Assembly (NCBI GenBank): GCA_008694505.1
Contig: VZDJ01006585.1
Coordinates: 8,762,021-8,826,020 of the forward strand
Length of the DNA stretch: 64,000 bases
Direction of reading: 5' to 3'
From: Cyanoderma ruficeps
Lineage: Eukaryota; Chordata; Aves; Passeriformes; Timaliidae
Both the position numbers and the translations under genes were made by a program. The notes beneath the pieces are model-generated. The model saw nothing but the letters and a program-made list of their open reading frames with translations. It was not told where the DNA came from and ran no database searches. How positions within the stretch are numbered: the stretch's first letter is position 1; each line of letters opens with the position of its first letter. This document shows positions 26,676 to 42,500 of this stretch, piece by piece.

Positions 26676-29600
26676 TCTTGTTAGTTAACTTTCTCCATTT
26701 GATGTCATACAATTCTCTAAAATACTAATGTCTGGAATTAATATGGTCAGTGAATAGTTTCAAACCAACATGATGCCTGAAGAAATTTTTAGCCAAGCCA
26801 TTAGTTACATTAATGAACATGAATGCTGGAGAAAAGCTTATAAACATTTTGGGTAATAACAATTCAAAAAAGATTGAAAGCATCACAGACACCAAAATGA
26901 TACCATTGATGTCTATGGAGAAGAGTTCATAAGTTTTGTTTTAGGAGGAACAACAGAAAAAAAATTTCAATGCTATTTCAGCATGTCATCTGTTTCCTCT
27001 TAAGCCTGTCCAAAACGACTACAGATTTCACAGTAATTCCAAAAACTTAACAATTTTCAGTATAAAAAACCCTGGTTACTATAAAAAAGCTCATTAAATA
27101 AATAAAAAAAAAATGCAACGGAAATACTGCAAGCCCACAATTTCTAGTAGTAAAGCTGTAACATTTACATGCACTATCTGTTTTTCACACTTATCTGAAA
27201 TATTCTGGTAGTCACAAAGCCGATTATAGATTATGCTTCCATTGACATACTAAACAGTATTAGAAGAATAAATTGTAGTAGATCAAAACTTGAATTGAAT
27301 TTAAAAACTCCTCTAATAGTTGTCCTGTATACATTGATGTATTGAAACAAACGAACCACTACAAATAAAAGCATTCATACTTTAAAATCTTTGTACCCAA
27401 AACATGTAGAAAGCCTGGTTTTCAAACTCGTACAACTTCAGTAGGCTCCAAATTCTGGTTTCTGATACCTACATCAGCAGCTGACTGTGACAACTTCTGT
27501 CAAGTTATGCAGGTTACTATCAGTACCCACACTATTAATAATGATGTCCAAGTGTCTGTGATGGGAAGATTAAGAAATGAGAGTCCACCATGCAGAATTT
27601 GAGAAATCTTTTAAATTACCTTGGGAGAGCTGTATACAACGTTGCTACCATGACAGTACAACAGTCCCAAGTACTGTTCAATATTAACACTTCCTAAGGG
27701 ACCTTTAAATCGGCTTTCCCAAGCTGCTGCTGATGACTGGTACCAGTCCCAACCAGCTTCCTAATTAGTCAAGTGTATCAATCAAATGTATCCATGATCT
27801 TTGACCTCATAGAACCAGGAATTCTAGTTAGCTTGCAGATAGCTACATAGCCCACAGTAATTCCTTTGAGAAAGATACCATTTTATGATTTAAATGATCT
27901 CTTTTCCCACAACTGCAGAACAGAAGATTTAAATACTTTTTAATATCATACCTAATTAAAACTCATACAACTGTCTTTTAAATACCATCTAAAGGAGAGG
28001 TAAACTTCCCAAAGTAGCCGGTGAGTCTTGCCCTTGACATTTCAGTGCCAAGTCAGATATAAACTATCTAATTTCATAATTACATCTTTAAAAATGTTAA
28101 GAATATTAAAGACCCTTCTCTTCTAGTGCACTGAGTATCATTAGCTTTACATGTACACCTATAATATCTTATAATGATAGCAACAGATACTGCAGTTAGT
28201 AGTGACACCTGCATTTCATGTACTTATAAAGAACGAATTATATATACCATACTTCCAGGACCAGCAGTCCACTGACATGATAGAATCACAAATATCATTA
28301 GCAATATGATTAAAAAAAAAAAAAGACTTGTAAGAAGATTATTTTGGATGAAAAATGTTTTATTTTTACACTTCCCCTGAACCTGTCCAATATAAAATAA
28401 ACCACAGACCACTAGGACTCCAAAAGTTTACTTTACCAGGAGAAAACATAATAATATGCCTGTTTCCTTTTTCACAGAATCAAAGCTTTATTCAGCTACT
28501 CTTCTCTCAAAAGAAAATACTAAGAAGTTTCAGAAAAGAAAGCAGGGATTCTTTTAGCATGGTTTCTGTCGATTTTTCTTACTCAATCCGTACCCTTAAG
28601 AGATTTAGATACAGCAATTTTGGCTATCATCTTTCACCTGCCTTTATTTATAGCATTGCAGCTACATGCAGCTTTTTGTTATACTGTAGGTAATGAAAAG
28701 GACCAGCTCCTAAAGCCAAACACTAAGTTTCATGTGAAACTAAAGCAACACAACTTGGACAAATGCACACATTAAAAAGAGACCTTACAGATTCCACAGC
28801 TGTTACAGAAGGAAAAGGGTGCAAACCTCAAGGGCTGCCCCTGAAGTTATCTGGATAGCTGAGTTTAATTATCTTTGTTTCATCTTTGATGTAACTCCAT
28901 GGCAGCACTCAAGCCTTTCTATAATTTAACAACAAACTTGAAGTGCTGAAGCTATTGGATTTGTTTTCCCCATCTTAAGAATTAAATCCTCTCAATTCAC
29001 CAAGTACCAGAATTGATAGTTTTTTATTCTTGTTTGGTATAATACAAACTGCTTTTTTTTTTCTTCCTCTTCAGCTCAGGACATAAATCAAGCTGGATAT
29101 ACTGCACCCAGTTTTTAACTGACTAAAATGTAAACCCTTCACAGTCTTCTTCCAGGTTTAGCTCCATGTCTTGTGCATTTACATACAAAAATTCCAGGGG
29201 CAAATGATTACCAGGCTTGAGACAGTAACAGCTGAGATGGGCTGGCTGAAAGGACACCTCCTTTTAGATTAAAAAGTATTAAATCCAACTTCAGAAAAAT
29301 ATCACTATTTGCAGTGACTTCAGGCAAAAGACACATAACAGCCCTTCCAAAGTAAAACACATGCACATACCTCAGGTTTCAAATCAAGACTCTAGTCCAG
29401 TATCAGAGGAGTTACATTTCTCACTTATGCCCAACACAAAGTAGAAAGTCTTTGATAGTGCTTCAGAGCCCTTGGCAAGTATACTCTAGAAAGGTATGAT
29501 TTCTCCTAATGACTGATGCACCCATTCCATAAATTAGCTGAGAAGAGTAGGTTTCATGCCATCTTCCTTGCTCTTGATAAACTGGTTCATTGTTGAGCTG

Positions 29601-30119
29601 TCCTGGAGTGCTCTTATGGTTTAGAAATAGATACATTTTGACTCTAAGCATATGAACAAAGAAGGCCCCAAGCTCCAGAGAATCTAAAACAAGTTAAATT
29701 CAAAACTCCACCTTTATCAACTCTGAAAGACAGCTGTCTTTTTCAAGTCAGCTGTTGAAATTAAGATTGGTACCTACACAAATTTAATTTAAGATAGCAC
29801 ATATGACAAAACCAAAAGGTATGCTGTGGTAAGAAGTGGTTCTTTATCACAGAGATACAAAACCACTTCAGTGGTGTAAGGTACCAATTCCTGCATCTCA
29901 CCTGGATCACAATTTCCTATTTAAGTAATGAGACTGAGAGTGAAATCATCCTAATATTGAGCTTTTTAACAAAAATGTTAATAAAACATTTCTGATGTTC
30001 CTTGTGAGTCTGTAAGTCCTTTCTTTCTATGACAGCAGAAAAAAGTCACTGTAAACTCACATACAGTTTTCCATAGAGATTATCCAGTTTTATTTATATT
30101 GGTGCCAGATCCAGTAGAA

Positions 30120-30905
30120 TGACGGTCAGAGCAAGTGTTTCTGAGAGACATCCAGGTAAACTGGACTTATAAAAGAATGAACACCAAGCCTTTGAAGTTG
30201 TGTACCCCAGGACTTGGTACTGGGGATAATATTTATTACATCTTCCTTCATGACCTGAATGATGGAATAGAATGCACTCTGATCAAGTTTTTACATGGTA
30301 CAAAATTCAATGTAATGGCTGATCTATCCAGAAGAACCTTGAAAAGTTAGGGAAATTGGCACATAAGCATCCTAATGGAATCCAACAAAAGACCAGTATA
30401 TGAGGTGAAACCTCATCCAGGAGCACAGGTGAGGGGCCAACTGGCTGGATAGCATCTTTAAAAATAATAAATGGGGACTCTGGTGGACAACATATTGAAC
30501 ATGAGTCAGTATTGTGGCTCTGTGGCAAAGATGACCAAGGAAAAGCACTGTCAGCAGGTCACAAGAGGGAATCCTTCCCCTCTTCTCAGCACTGGTGAGA
30601 CACATCTGCAGGGCTGAGTCCAGCTCTGGCACCCTTCTACAAGGGAGACACAGAAACATATCCGAGCAAAGTCAAGGGCCATGAAGATGCTAAAGGGATT
30701 AGAGAATCTCTCATATGAGAACACGCTGAGAGAGCTAGGACTGCTCAGCCTGAAAGGAGAAGGCTCAGGGGGATCTTATCTATATACATAAACACCTGTG
30801 GGGAACTGGGTGGGGTGTAAAGGTGACTGCACCAGACTCATGTTAGAGATTCCCAGAGAGGATAGTAGGCAATGAGCACAAAGTGATTATAAAGAGGTTA
30901 CCTTT
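30120..30905 (+). mobile_element. CR1 LINE fragment, diverged
   Basis: Sense CR1 on the plus strand. GACCTGAATGATGGAATAGA matches the part for the reverse-transcriptase D-DxGIECTL segment. Further on it has GGCCATGAAGATGCTAAAGG and GCTGAGAGAGCTAGGACTGC, classic CR1 3' coding sequence. It is antisense to DIAPH3 and more diverged than the 12.4-kb copy. It ends before the octamer tail. Confidence 0.88.
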
Positions 30906-33900
30906 TCACTAAGTCCACTGAATTTTGAATACACACCTACTCTCTCACCAACTCAATAATGCAGGATATTCTAGTAGTGCATTTTATATTGCATTACCTG
31001 ATAATATTTTTAATATCCAGTTAAAATACTCAATCTTTTTATAGCCCTTTTCCTATTCACTTGGGATGCTGTGCCTTTTTAGTGGAAAAAAAAGGCTGCT
31101 AAATTGAAGACAATATTAACTTTCTTTTAGTTTTAGTTTTATTTAACCACTTATAAATAAAACAGATCAGCCTTATGCACTCAGGTTATCTAAGGCTATG
31201 ATTTGAAAGGACAGCTAAGAGCAAGAACTATTGATTACATATGAAGAAGTCAGTCAACATGTTTTGCTATTAAGGAGTTTTCCATTTTCTTTACACATCA
31301 CAACTTCAATGACACTGACAAGAATACAACTAATCTGCTTTTCAGACTAGCCAAAAACTTGTATTTTCATTAGTTTTATTTCACAGAGGGAAAAACACAA
31401 ACATCTATTAGTGAGATGAATCAATTATAATTTCATTTAGAAAGCAGGAAGAACAACTACAGGAGTATTATTAATTGAACATAGCTTCTTAAAAGAATAT
31501 ATGGAGCTGAATATAATACACATGTGTGGGTTTGTGCACACATCTTGTCTCTTGGTTACTGTGTGCCTCTGAAGGGGCACTGTTTCTATGTAAATTTATA
31601 AGCAGCCAATAAATTAGAAAATATACACAACGATTACTCATACTGAAAGTTGTGCTACAGAGATGAGGGGCTCAAGGAGATTTTCAAGTTGAAGAATTTT
31701 TCACCAGTGGAGCGATAAAGTTCTGACTGAATTACATGACTGAGCTTACTAAGGAGAACTTCTGGACAGCTTTGGGTGGGAAAGACCTTTTGGTCTTGGG
31801 TTGAGTAGGTATAAATGCCTAAGAATACCCAGGAAAATCAGATCAACAGCCCACCTACCCCTGCATCCTTTGTGCACTAGTAGCCAATAGCAAACACCTA
31901 TACAAAGGACAGGATAAATATATAATTTCATTTCTAGGATGGTCTCTTGGTCTCCAGCTGTTCATGATTCAAAGACTTTGCATTTGAATTTAGTAGCCTT
32001 CAATAGAGAGGAGTTGCCAGAGAAATCAAGTAACTTTTGTCAGCAAGCTTCAGAGCCAGAATATTTTGGTATGCAGTAACAAGGCTGTACTTCTGTACAA
32101 CCACTGAGGTATTGCTGAGTGAAGATAAGCGTCCTAGTGAACAGCATAGTAATAGAAGCAGCAGCAGACTCAGTTTGAAGGAAGAGTTAGAGACATGACC
32201 TTCCCATCAGCTAGCTTTCCAACAGTTACAGAGGAGGTTCTTGGTTCTTTTACAACCTTGGAGTGAGTAAAGTAAAAATAAAGCATATCCACCAATGCTT
32301 TGGTAAGGATATTTATTCCTCCCTTCCTCTGCAACTTGAGAGAAGAAACTTTTGATGATACAGAAAAAAAACTGAGAGAATAAAAGCATCACATAGCAGG
32401 AGTGAGTTTAGAGGATTCTGATGTCTACCACCTTACAGAGGAGATGTGAGGTAATATTTGGAGTAGAAAATGCCTACTCAAATCACAATCTACTATCTGT
32501 ACAAATGTTAGAGCTCTTAATCCCAAAGATGTCTCCAGAGATTGTAATTGTTTTTCATGGTAATGCCATTTTAAGTTTGCAGCATTGTTTTCACATTTGT
32601 TGAGAAATTTTACCGCTGTAACATAAACAGCAAGCCTTATGAGAATATTCATCTACAGACATTACTGACCCTTAATTTTTTAACAGTTCTATTTGTTATT
32701 GTTTTTCTCTCTTCCAAATACAGCTGCTATTTATTTTTCCTTGGGCTTTGTGTAAACCTCAGTTTCACAAACATTTTTCAACTGCTATCTCCAAAGATTC
32801 CACTTCTAAGTAAAATTTTCAGAAGGAAAATAATTGTTTCTTCTAAACAACTTGCACTTTTGGAGCTACTACATAGCACAAACTAACAGCAGTTGCTGCA
32901 TTCTGAGCCCAGGGGCTGCAAATAAGTATATGAACCCCCATGTTCCAGAAGACCTAGAACCTTTGACATTTTGTTAGAGCATAACCTGTGACTATTAGTT
33001 GTTGATTACATTAATATACATTCAGATCAGTTCTAATTTTTTGCACTAAAAACATCAAATTCTGTGAACAGATAAGGTTTTGATGTATCTCATTTTTTTT
33101 GCTGCGGCTTCTGGAGATGTTTTACATCAGATGTATCACACCGAGTCTTTTAGATTTTTTTGATTAAACATACCTGTATTTTATCATTCTCCGGAGTCCT
33201 TTTCAAGCATGAATGTGCCAATTATTCTTGAGAGAACATCTGGATGTTCTTGGTAATTTACCTAGATTTATACTTTACTGTCAAAACAATACAGTTGCAT
33301 CTGAAAAATAACCTCCTTACTTAGGGAAGTATCAAGTGGTATCTCCTTCCTGGTGGATTTGTAGCCAATGTGTGTCAAATCTCATTTCTCACATGTATGA
33401 CTTTCTTTTTGTTTTCCTTTTTTGAAAATTATGCAGAAATTAAATCTACTCTCCAAAATCATCATGAGCTTACTACCAACTGTCCAGTAAATACTGAGTA
33501 AGCAACTCTAAAAGCTCTCAGAGTTCTTTCCACCATTGTAATTTAACATATGAGGAAGAGGTTACACTCCTCACGTTTATGGAAAAGAGTTATTTCCCAC
33601 TGTCCTCCTAATAAAAGTGATTCTTAAGAATGAATTCAAATAACAGAAAGTGACCTCAGGAATCCTCTTGGTGAAGAGGGTCCAATTTGAGGATAAGTGG
33701 AGGCAATCAGGGAACAAGAGGAAAAAGTTATCAGCACCAGGGAGGAACCGACTTGAGTGGAGCACTTGAAATGCCAAAAGGGGAAACTACCTGAAGAAAA
33801 TAACTTACACAAAATGCTTGTTGGATATTAATAATACATCCTTAGGATTTCTTCATATATATCATTGTCAGATCTTTTGTCCCCTTCACAGTAAATTTAG

Positions 33901-35974
33901 TTAAATGAAACATATTTCTAAATTCCAAAAAGCTAGTAATATACATACAATTGTCCAAAAATCTGTATTTTTTCAGGATATTAAACCAGCAGACATTTAA
34001 AAAAAAACCAAATTACCAACGTATGTTATAAACAAATTATATCATTTCAGTGACTTTTGCAGTCCTCCAGTTCCTTCAGAGGAAAGAAATACTCTTGAGA
34101 AGTATTGAATCCCTTACTCCAGTGAGAACAAATTAATAAAATGGAATCCTTACGAACTTGAGCTAAGCAGGTAAAGTAGGGTCTTTGAGGGTACTTAATA
34201 TCAAAACTATCTTTAAGTTTATTTCAAAGGCAAGCATTTCATCTGTTGGAATCTGAACTGTATTTACCTTACTACATTTACTACTTTCATTTTTTAAACT
34301 ATCAGTACTGGGATCTATGGTGTCCTTTTGTTTTGCAGAACACTACAGAACTAATGAAAATATTCATATCACTCAGCTTAGCAGACAATAATAAAACAGT
34401 TAATATTTGAAGAACCAAAGCCTAAAATGCTGTTAGCAAGTTTGTAAGACAGGAATGTGCTGCTTTTTTTTCCCAAAATGAGATAAACAACATAAAATCT
34501 CTATAAAAATAAATGCTGTAAAATTGACTGCAAATAAGGTCATAACTGTTTAAATGAACTAAAACTTATTTAAAACCAGATCATTATGATACAAATGAAA
34601 ATGAATAGCACAACTGAAAGCAAACTAATATGCTGTATTGGAAATCAGATGTTCCATTTTGGCATTACTTCACTGCTTTCATGCAAGAAAAGGGCAGTCT
34701 TTGTAAATAACCACTGATAAAAGTAGCTTGTTACTTAAATAGTATTCAAAGTAAGACACAATGAAGATGCCACAATGATGGAGTTCTCAATTATATTACA
34801 ATAAATTTAGCTGCTATTATCTCAGCTACAGAATTCTTTACATTCTGATAAGATCAAAATAATTGATTGGTGTGCTTCTACTAAGCATCTGAACAGCATG
34901 AGAAAGTATGTGTCTGAATGTCAACAGCATGCAGACAAGTGGCATTTACATAAAGATCCCCTTTCACTGGCTATTTACCTTTGAAAGGATAGTGTGTGAT
35001 AGTTTGATCTGGCTTCACAAAAGCAAGTACAGCATCTCATGATGAATATAATTTTGTAGTCCAGAGATTATTTAGAGGACAGATTTTATTAACATAAACT
35101 TCAAAATGTTAAGTATCGCTCACTACTTAGTCAAAATGTTTACTGAATTCCACTTACTTTTCAAGTTAGGATGGAGCTGAAAGGAAACTATGACGCTCAT
35201 ACCTTTACTATGTAAACTGAAGTCTCACAGCCTTCTTTATCGGTTAACTATTTGAGCTGTGACCACTAGAACACATAACTGTTGCTAAGATGTAGAAACT
35301 TTTAGCAAACTACAGTTTAGAGGTGTGTAAATCTGACATTGGTTGCAGGTCCGAATCTCAAAAACAATTTGCAAGAGGGCAAATGAAACGATTCCATGTT
35401 ACAGAAATCTATGGTCTTATTAGAAGAGGTTAAAATTTATATTGTAAAGTCTACCTAAAATGGTCAGGTTTTTCTAAAAGATGCTGTACTGCATATCCCT
35501 AAAACACTACACACTTCACAAACTATAAACTATTGATATATTTATATCTGAGATATAAAAAAAGTGAATTTAAAACTTTATGAAGGCTTATAATGAAGTA
35601 CACATACTTTTCCAATTTTAGAAAATGACCATTTCAACACTGAATTTGGTGCAACAGTATGGCAAAAGAAGCCTGATATAGAAGTATGGATGACAGAGCA
35701 TTACCTGCAATCTAGATGGCTCAGTTGTCATCTGTGTATCAAAGGCACGACATAGGCTAAGACAGATGATTATAGTTTGTGAGAAGGCTGTATATTACAG
35801 AACTATCTTGGAACTCATACTTGCCAGAAATGTCAGCTACTACTAACGAAATTATTGTTTTCTTCCTGAAGAAATTAGTTTAAACTAAAACTCAGGAGTT
35901 GCCTTTAATCCAGGTTGATTTTCTTTTTGGGTTATGACCTTTGTAGTCTTCTTCTTCTTTTTTTTTTTTTTTTT

Positions 35975-35975
35975 N
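35975..35975. other. Single ambiguous base at the end of a poly-T run
   Basis: One N directly after about 23 T bases and before AAACTGG, within an intron. Typical of homopolymer uncertainty. Confidence 0.98.
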
Positions 35976-36082
35976 AAACTGGTATAAATACAATCCTAAC
36001 ATGCTATATGCAGTTTATTGACTCAAGTCACATGGTGGTTATGTTTAATAAAATTTAATCATTACGTATTACTTTATGATGT

Positions 36083-36164
36083 GAGTGTCCCTGTACATGG
36101 CAGGGGGTTGGGGGTTTATTGTCCATTCCAATCCCTTAGCATTCCATTATTCTATGATTCTATA
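36083..36164 (+). mobile_element. CR1 LINE 3' tail
   Basis: Short fragment with CATGGCAGGGGGTTGG and CATTCCAATCCC, ending in the CR1 terminal repeat ATTCTATGATTCTAT at about 36150-36164. The octamer tail marks a true 3' terminus in plus orientation. Confidence 0.88.
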
Positions 36165-36864
36165 TTGTTTTTGTCAAGGTAAAAAAGTCAGCAAATATCC
36201 CCCAAGTAACTAAAAACTTTTGCAGTATTATTTAGGTTAGTCGTTTCCTCCACCTTGTGCAGACAAAGGTAGACAATAGGCCTGCTCTTCAAATAGCTTC
36301 CAAAAGCAAATGAAAGATGAAGAAACCCAAAGAAAAGGACTTCAAGAACAAAGCAGAATCTGGGGCAGGTTAAATGTCCGTGTTGTAAATGAGCCCAGTG
36401 GTTAACAATACAAGCTTAGGACGATGATACAAATCCTGTTTTAACACTGGATAGAACCTCAGGTCTTGAAAGGTATAAAGTATAGGCTGAAAGAGAAGCT
36501 CCAGAATCATAAAATAGTCACTAATGGCTAATTAACGGTCACTGATAAAAAGCACAACCTCAAGCACTGTGAAAAGATTGCTTTTACCTTAAGAAATGGA
36601 GCAGCAGCTAAGCAAGAGAAAATCAAAGGCACTGATGTGGCCTGGAGAATTAACACACCCTGAAACATTTTAAATCCTCTAACCTAAAGATAGACAAGAG
36701 GATTTGAACTATTGAGAAACGAAACCATTTTATGAAAGAGTAAGTTCCAAAACTGGTGATGGGGAAGGAAAGAGAGATGGTTGAATAGGAAAAAAAAAAG
36801 TCATCTTGTCAACTACAAACATCATTGGTAGCCACCATCACCAACACTACAGTATCAACTCTAT

Positions 36865-36945
36865 AGGATTTTATATTGATTTTATACTGATTTTATATAT
36901 ATTTTATATAAAAATTTATATATTATATTTATATATATATATTTA
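36865..36945. repeat. AT-only low-complexity tract
   Basis: Repeated TTTTATA, TTATATA and TATATAT units with self-complementary segments, able to form hairpins. Flanking near-repeats read GATTTTATACTGATTTTATA. Confidence 0.85.
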
Positions 36946-39329
36946 GGACACAGATGTTAAGACACACTATGCAAAGGTAGAGATTGATAGGTATACTAAG
37001 AACTAATTATAGTGATAATGACAAATAATATGCAAGGGTAAGATAATAGCACAACCAGTGTTATAAATGACTGTCAGCCCAGTAAAGTGGAATTGGATTG
37101 TTTTTTCATTGCTTTTGTTGTTTGTTTTGATTATTTTACTGCTGTTGCTGATTCTTAGAGTTTTTAAAAGAAGTTTAAGAGAAGCAGTTAAGAAACCATG
37201 AAGTAGCACATAGTACACAGCCATAGCACACAGCACAGGGATACACAGCCCATTCCTAATCTTCAAATCATTTTCAGTTAAAAAGCCATGTTATTAAAAA
37301 AAGTTGATATGTAGAGTACACTATGATCTATCCAACGAGAAAAAAAGATATTGAAGAACCATTTAGCATACACACTCTCATCTTTTCTCTTATACCAAGA
37401 ATGCACCTCTGAAATCCCAAAAATAACTTCTGGGTTGGTGACATCGATGAGTTTTATTCAAGCAATATTTGAAATAATGTTCCTACAAATTTAACATCTG
37501 ATCTAGTCACCATATAAAGAAATAATAGGCAGCAAAAATCAGTTACTCCACAGTCACACTTCAGGTAAGAGTGTTTTCATATTTTGACAGAGAGAGGACC
37601 TGATAATGAATTTTTTAGCAGACCAGACATAACTGATTTACAGATTCTTAATGAGAAGACAGCCTTTCAATGAACAAGTTATAGCTAGGGAAAAAAAATG
37701 GGAAAAAGGAAAAAAAAAACCAGTTTTTTGATTGGCTATGTAACTCAAAAAAATCAGAGCTACATTATGCCTCCAATTAAATACTATAAATACAATTATG
37801 GTAAGACTGTCAAAATGACAATAATAATTATCATTAAAAAAACCAAAACAAACAACCCCATTTTTCATATAATTTTGGTTGTCCTCCCTGACAGAAAAGT
37901 CTACCACACGTGCTTTCCTTCAAAAATTCAGGTTTTCTAGTAGACTTCAAAATATGTTGTCAACAGGCACAAGAAGCCTTACAACTCATCAGTGGCCAAT
38001 TTAGCCAATATCAAGCTCATGACATTTAGAGTTTGAGGTGATCCTAACACGATCTTTCACTATCTGCTGTTTTGATCCATCATTCCAAACTGAATCTTAG
38101 GTGACTCACAGGACAAGAAACATCTTTCTGTACACTTGCATGATATCAAAACCCCAGTCTACTTAAAGATAAGTAGAGGACAACATACTTAGTTCTATGT
38201 CACATCAGCTGAAGGGGAAGGGTTCACTATCACATGTGTATACAACACATAAGTCTCCAACATTGGCACCTGTATTCTGGGAAGACTGAACATGACATTG
38301 TGAAGAACAGGACCTGAGAGCAGCTTTAACTTTGACTAAAAGACTACCAGTTTTCCATCCAAAATGCTATCAGTCATACAACATGTGTGAGAGAAATCTT
38401 GTTTGAAACATTTCCAACCATGCAAAATACAGACACCACTTTTAATCCTTCCTAGTCTTCTGCAGCCTCCTCTATTTTCTGTGAACCTTGAAAAGATTGT
38501 CACTAGTGGTTTTCTGATTGTGCTTCTAAAAAATTAGAATTTTTGTGTTCAGAGAGCAGTTCAGAGAGAAGCTTTAGACTCACACCTCAAAACATGGATA
38601 GTCTTATAAAAATAAATCAAAGACTTTTGGTCTGAAGCACCTCTGAAAGTAAACACACCTACTCTGGCTATTAGTGAAAACTGGAAGAGACAGGTAATCA
38701 TTTATGCCAAAGGTGCCAACCAGGGTTTAGGTAGGGAACTGTTTAATAAGACTTGCTCAGGAAAAAAAACAAAAAAAACCCAAAAAAATTCCCCCACTCA
38801 CGGTGATTTACACAGTTAGTCATGTATCATTGTGAAGGACTACAGAAGCTTAGTCAAGGATAAAATACAAGCATATAGAGGATCATCAAACACCTCTTTT
38901 AGTAACAGAAAACTCACACCATCTGCCATCTCTTTTGGTACAAAAGACAATATAGAACCAGTAACTTTTAAAATGCATGGCTGAAGGGGTTTTTGAGGTG
39001 TTTCAACAGGGACCTGTTAAAATAACAATTGACATACACAAAGAAAAATAATAAAGTAATTCAGGAAGGGCTTAGTCTTATAAAAGAACAAAAATGAGTA
39101 TGTAATCTTAGTTAAAGAAAATGGCTTTGTGATTTGCAAAATATCTTTTCTCAAGTAACATAAAGGGTTCTGAGCATAACTGAACTTAAACTTGGTCACA
39201 CAAGGTTCAATATGGTCCAATGGAAAAATAAAAAGCAGCAATATGAGTTCTTTTATAACTCAAAACCCCAGGCGATTAGGAAAGCTTATTAAAAGCCCCC
39301 AAATTTAAACACCTCTTTGCTGAAAACTA

Positions 39330-39593
<264 letters not shown>

Positions 39594-42500
39594 CTATGAA
39601 AAAAAATAATAGAAAGTTCCATTAAAATGAGTCTTAGCAAAAACAAAGCTGAACCTTATAAATAAATAAAAAAGCTTTCAAATGGTATCCCCTAACTAAC
39701 TTTAATTTATCAAATCAAGGAAGTTACATTCCATATTTAGTACATTTTATTCAGAAGAGTAAGCAAATTCAGAATAAATACATTAAAAGCATACTAATTG
39801 CCCCCAAATGAGGATTAGAAATTCAGCAAGAAATACATCTTAAGAACACACGTGTTAATGTAGGAAGAATTCAAAATGTCTAAACCACCTTGTTCTACAA
39901 AAATATATGTTACCATTTGTAGTTCTAAAACAATTTCAACACTTTTTTCTTTCTCATGCTGCCATTATACCAAGCAAAACAAGGCTGCCTGGGTAACTCT
40001 ATTGCATTTTTATTATTCTTATCAACATTTGCATTAATTCACTAGGTTTAAAAATTCTGGTTAATATCTATACAATTCTGTTTATTTTGAATTATAAATA
40101 TGTACTCCAAAACTTCCACTCAAGCTAAAACAGAACAATGAGTTTCAGAGTTTTCAAATAAAAGTTTTGCATATTCAGACATTAAGCAAAAGAACACTAT
40201 TACATTCAATACATTTTTAACAAAAGTGTTTTGGGATTGCCTTTTCATTATTTTAGTGCTAGCTATGTACACTGGTAAACTCTCAGTGCTCTGAGAATTT
40301 ATATTTGCATTAAAGGTAGAGTGCACCTATTCATTGTAGAAAGTTGTTTTTTTCAGAACAGTAACCTAGAACCCTGTCTTTCATAATATATCAAAGTGCC
40401 CCCTCCTACAAAACAGCTAACACCTTCACAAGGTCTGTGGCAAAAGGTGCAAGTTTGTATGGATAATTAATGTCTCTTTTGTTTTTATTGGGAAAACATC
40501 CAGACTACACTCAGGAAAAGAAAATAATGGACTGACAAGTATTACATAGCACAGATGAATGTGAATTACAGCAATACTTGCACAGGCACTGTTTGTAGCA
40601 TCACTGTCATAGAGTGACCAAAAGAAGGGGAATGAAAAATATTACATAAAGCTTGTGAAGAAATACTTGTCTTGGATAACTGAAGGAGAATAAGCTTTTC
40701 ATCATGAAAAAATGACAAGGAAATTAATTTTTTATACAAAGCAAAACTGTACTTTCACAGTGACTCCTCCAAAGTCACCTCTGTCAAATTTCTTGATACA
40801 GGGGGAGGAAGGTAGATGCTTCCTACAAAATGCTAAAGTTTTTGACCTAATTAATTTTGACAAATGATTCGCTGATTTTCAGACTGGGCATTCTGTAGAA
40901 TAAACTACTGGATAAATTCAAATGGGACACGGTACTTGACAAGTACAATATAGGCAGAAATTACACATTTTCCTAATAGAGTGACCCAGGAAATTTCTAC
41001 TTTGTGCCCACTTTTCCCCAAAAATAGTATCAGTAGGACTCAGCCTCAGACTGCAGTCACTCAAATGTAGATGTCTATTTTTTCTAATCACATTGAACAA
41101 GTGGGCTTGTTGAAACCCACTTATTGGCTTATACCTTCATATGCAGTGCAAATTGAATGCTTTGAAGTATCACACCTTGCCTTTCTCTAACAGGAAAGTG
41201 ATTTTCCACAAATTCTATGTGAAAACTGAAAATTTCAGGCTGATGATGTCTTGGGTACTATTTAACGCACTTTTCCAGGATACTAGGTACTTCTGTAGTT
41301 ATGTCTCTTTTGAGACATTAGGTAGACAGCTCTCCAAATTCCACTAAATGAATTAAGTATGCATCTCCCTTGACTAAAACACAAGATTAGACACTCAAAC
41401 TCTCATACAGATATGCCCTAAGGCCAAATTCTATTCTACATGTCCCATGTGTCTTCAATACAAAATGCAAGTGGAATGCCAAGACCTAGATTTTCCAAAC
41501 AAGGCATTCTTGTGATTTCCAGGGTAGTTTCTAATTTTTATTTAAGTATTTGCTTCATATAAAAAGAAAAATAGAGTCTAGGGAACACTCTTACTTGATT
41601 GCTCTTCTTCTGGTTCGTGAGGTTATGTCTCTGGTGCAGAGTAACCTAGTGCCAATAGGAGCAAGGGGTTTCTATAGTCTAGGATTAGCCCAATTAACCT
41701 ACTCTTGGACAGAAGAGTTGTTACCTCAAGGTATGTTTGCTCCCTTTCCTACAACTGGAGGAAAATTCTAACCATTAGACAATTTCTTCATCATGAAAGC
41801 TATCCTTCCAAGGAAAGGAATGAGCTTGTTAGCAGTACCTGTGATGCTGTGAAAGTACAGAAGAGGTTAGCAGGGATATCTGATACCACTGAATGTACCA
41901 GGAATTTAGCTGTGGAAGCTAAAGCTCTGAAGGCAAGATGCTTCACCCCTTTCTTTGGATCTGGCCAAGTAACTGTACTCTAGATTTGGTGCTCACAAAG
42001 TGTGAATAATAGTTGTTACAGCTACCAAATAACCCTGAAATATGAAGTGTAGATCAAAGTTAGCTATGAAACTGAAGGCTAGGGCTCCAGATTTAAACAC
42101 AGATATTTAAAAAAAATTTAATGCATTTTCATTAAGAATTTAACAAATAGTTATAAGTAGGAAAATACTTCAGGTGAATCAGCAACTTTGCCTGGCAACA
42201 AGATGACTGAACTTCACTCTCTCATACCTACTGGTGATGAGTGGTCTTTTAGTTTGGGCTTCTTAATAATCCGATGATTTTTCAGCACTAAATTTACAAG
42301 GCTTCTGAACTAAATTTTCTAAGATAATAATCATCTTCAATTTCTGTCAGTAGTAAAGACCAATACTAAATAATTCTGAAAATCGGCTCATTTGTCTCAT
42401 GCTAGGCATCTCAAAAATCTTTTCTGAAAAGTCTCAAAACTTAGCAGCTACTCAAAATTTTGCTTAGTGTCATTGAATGATAGTGGGTTTCATTGCCTTA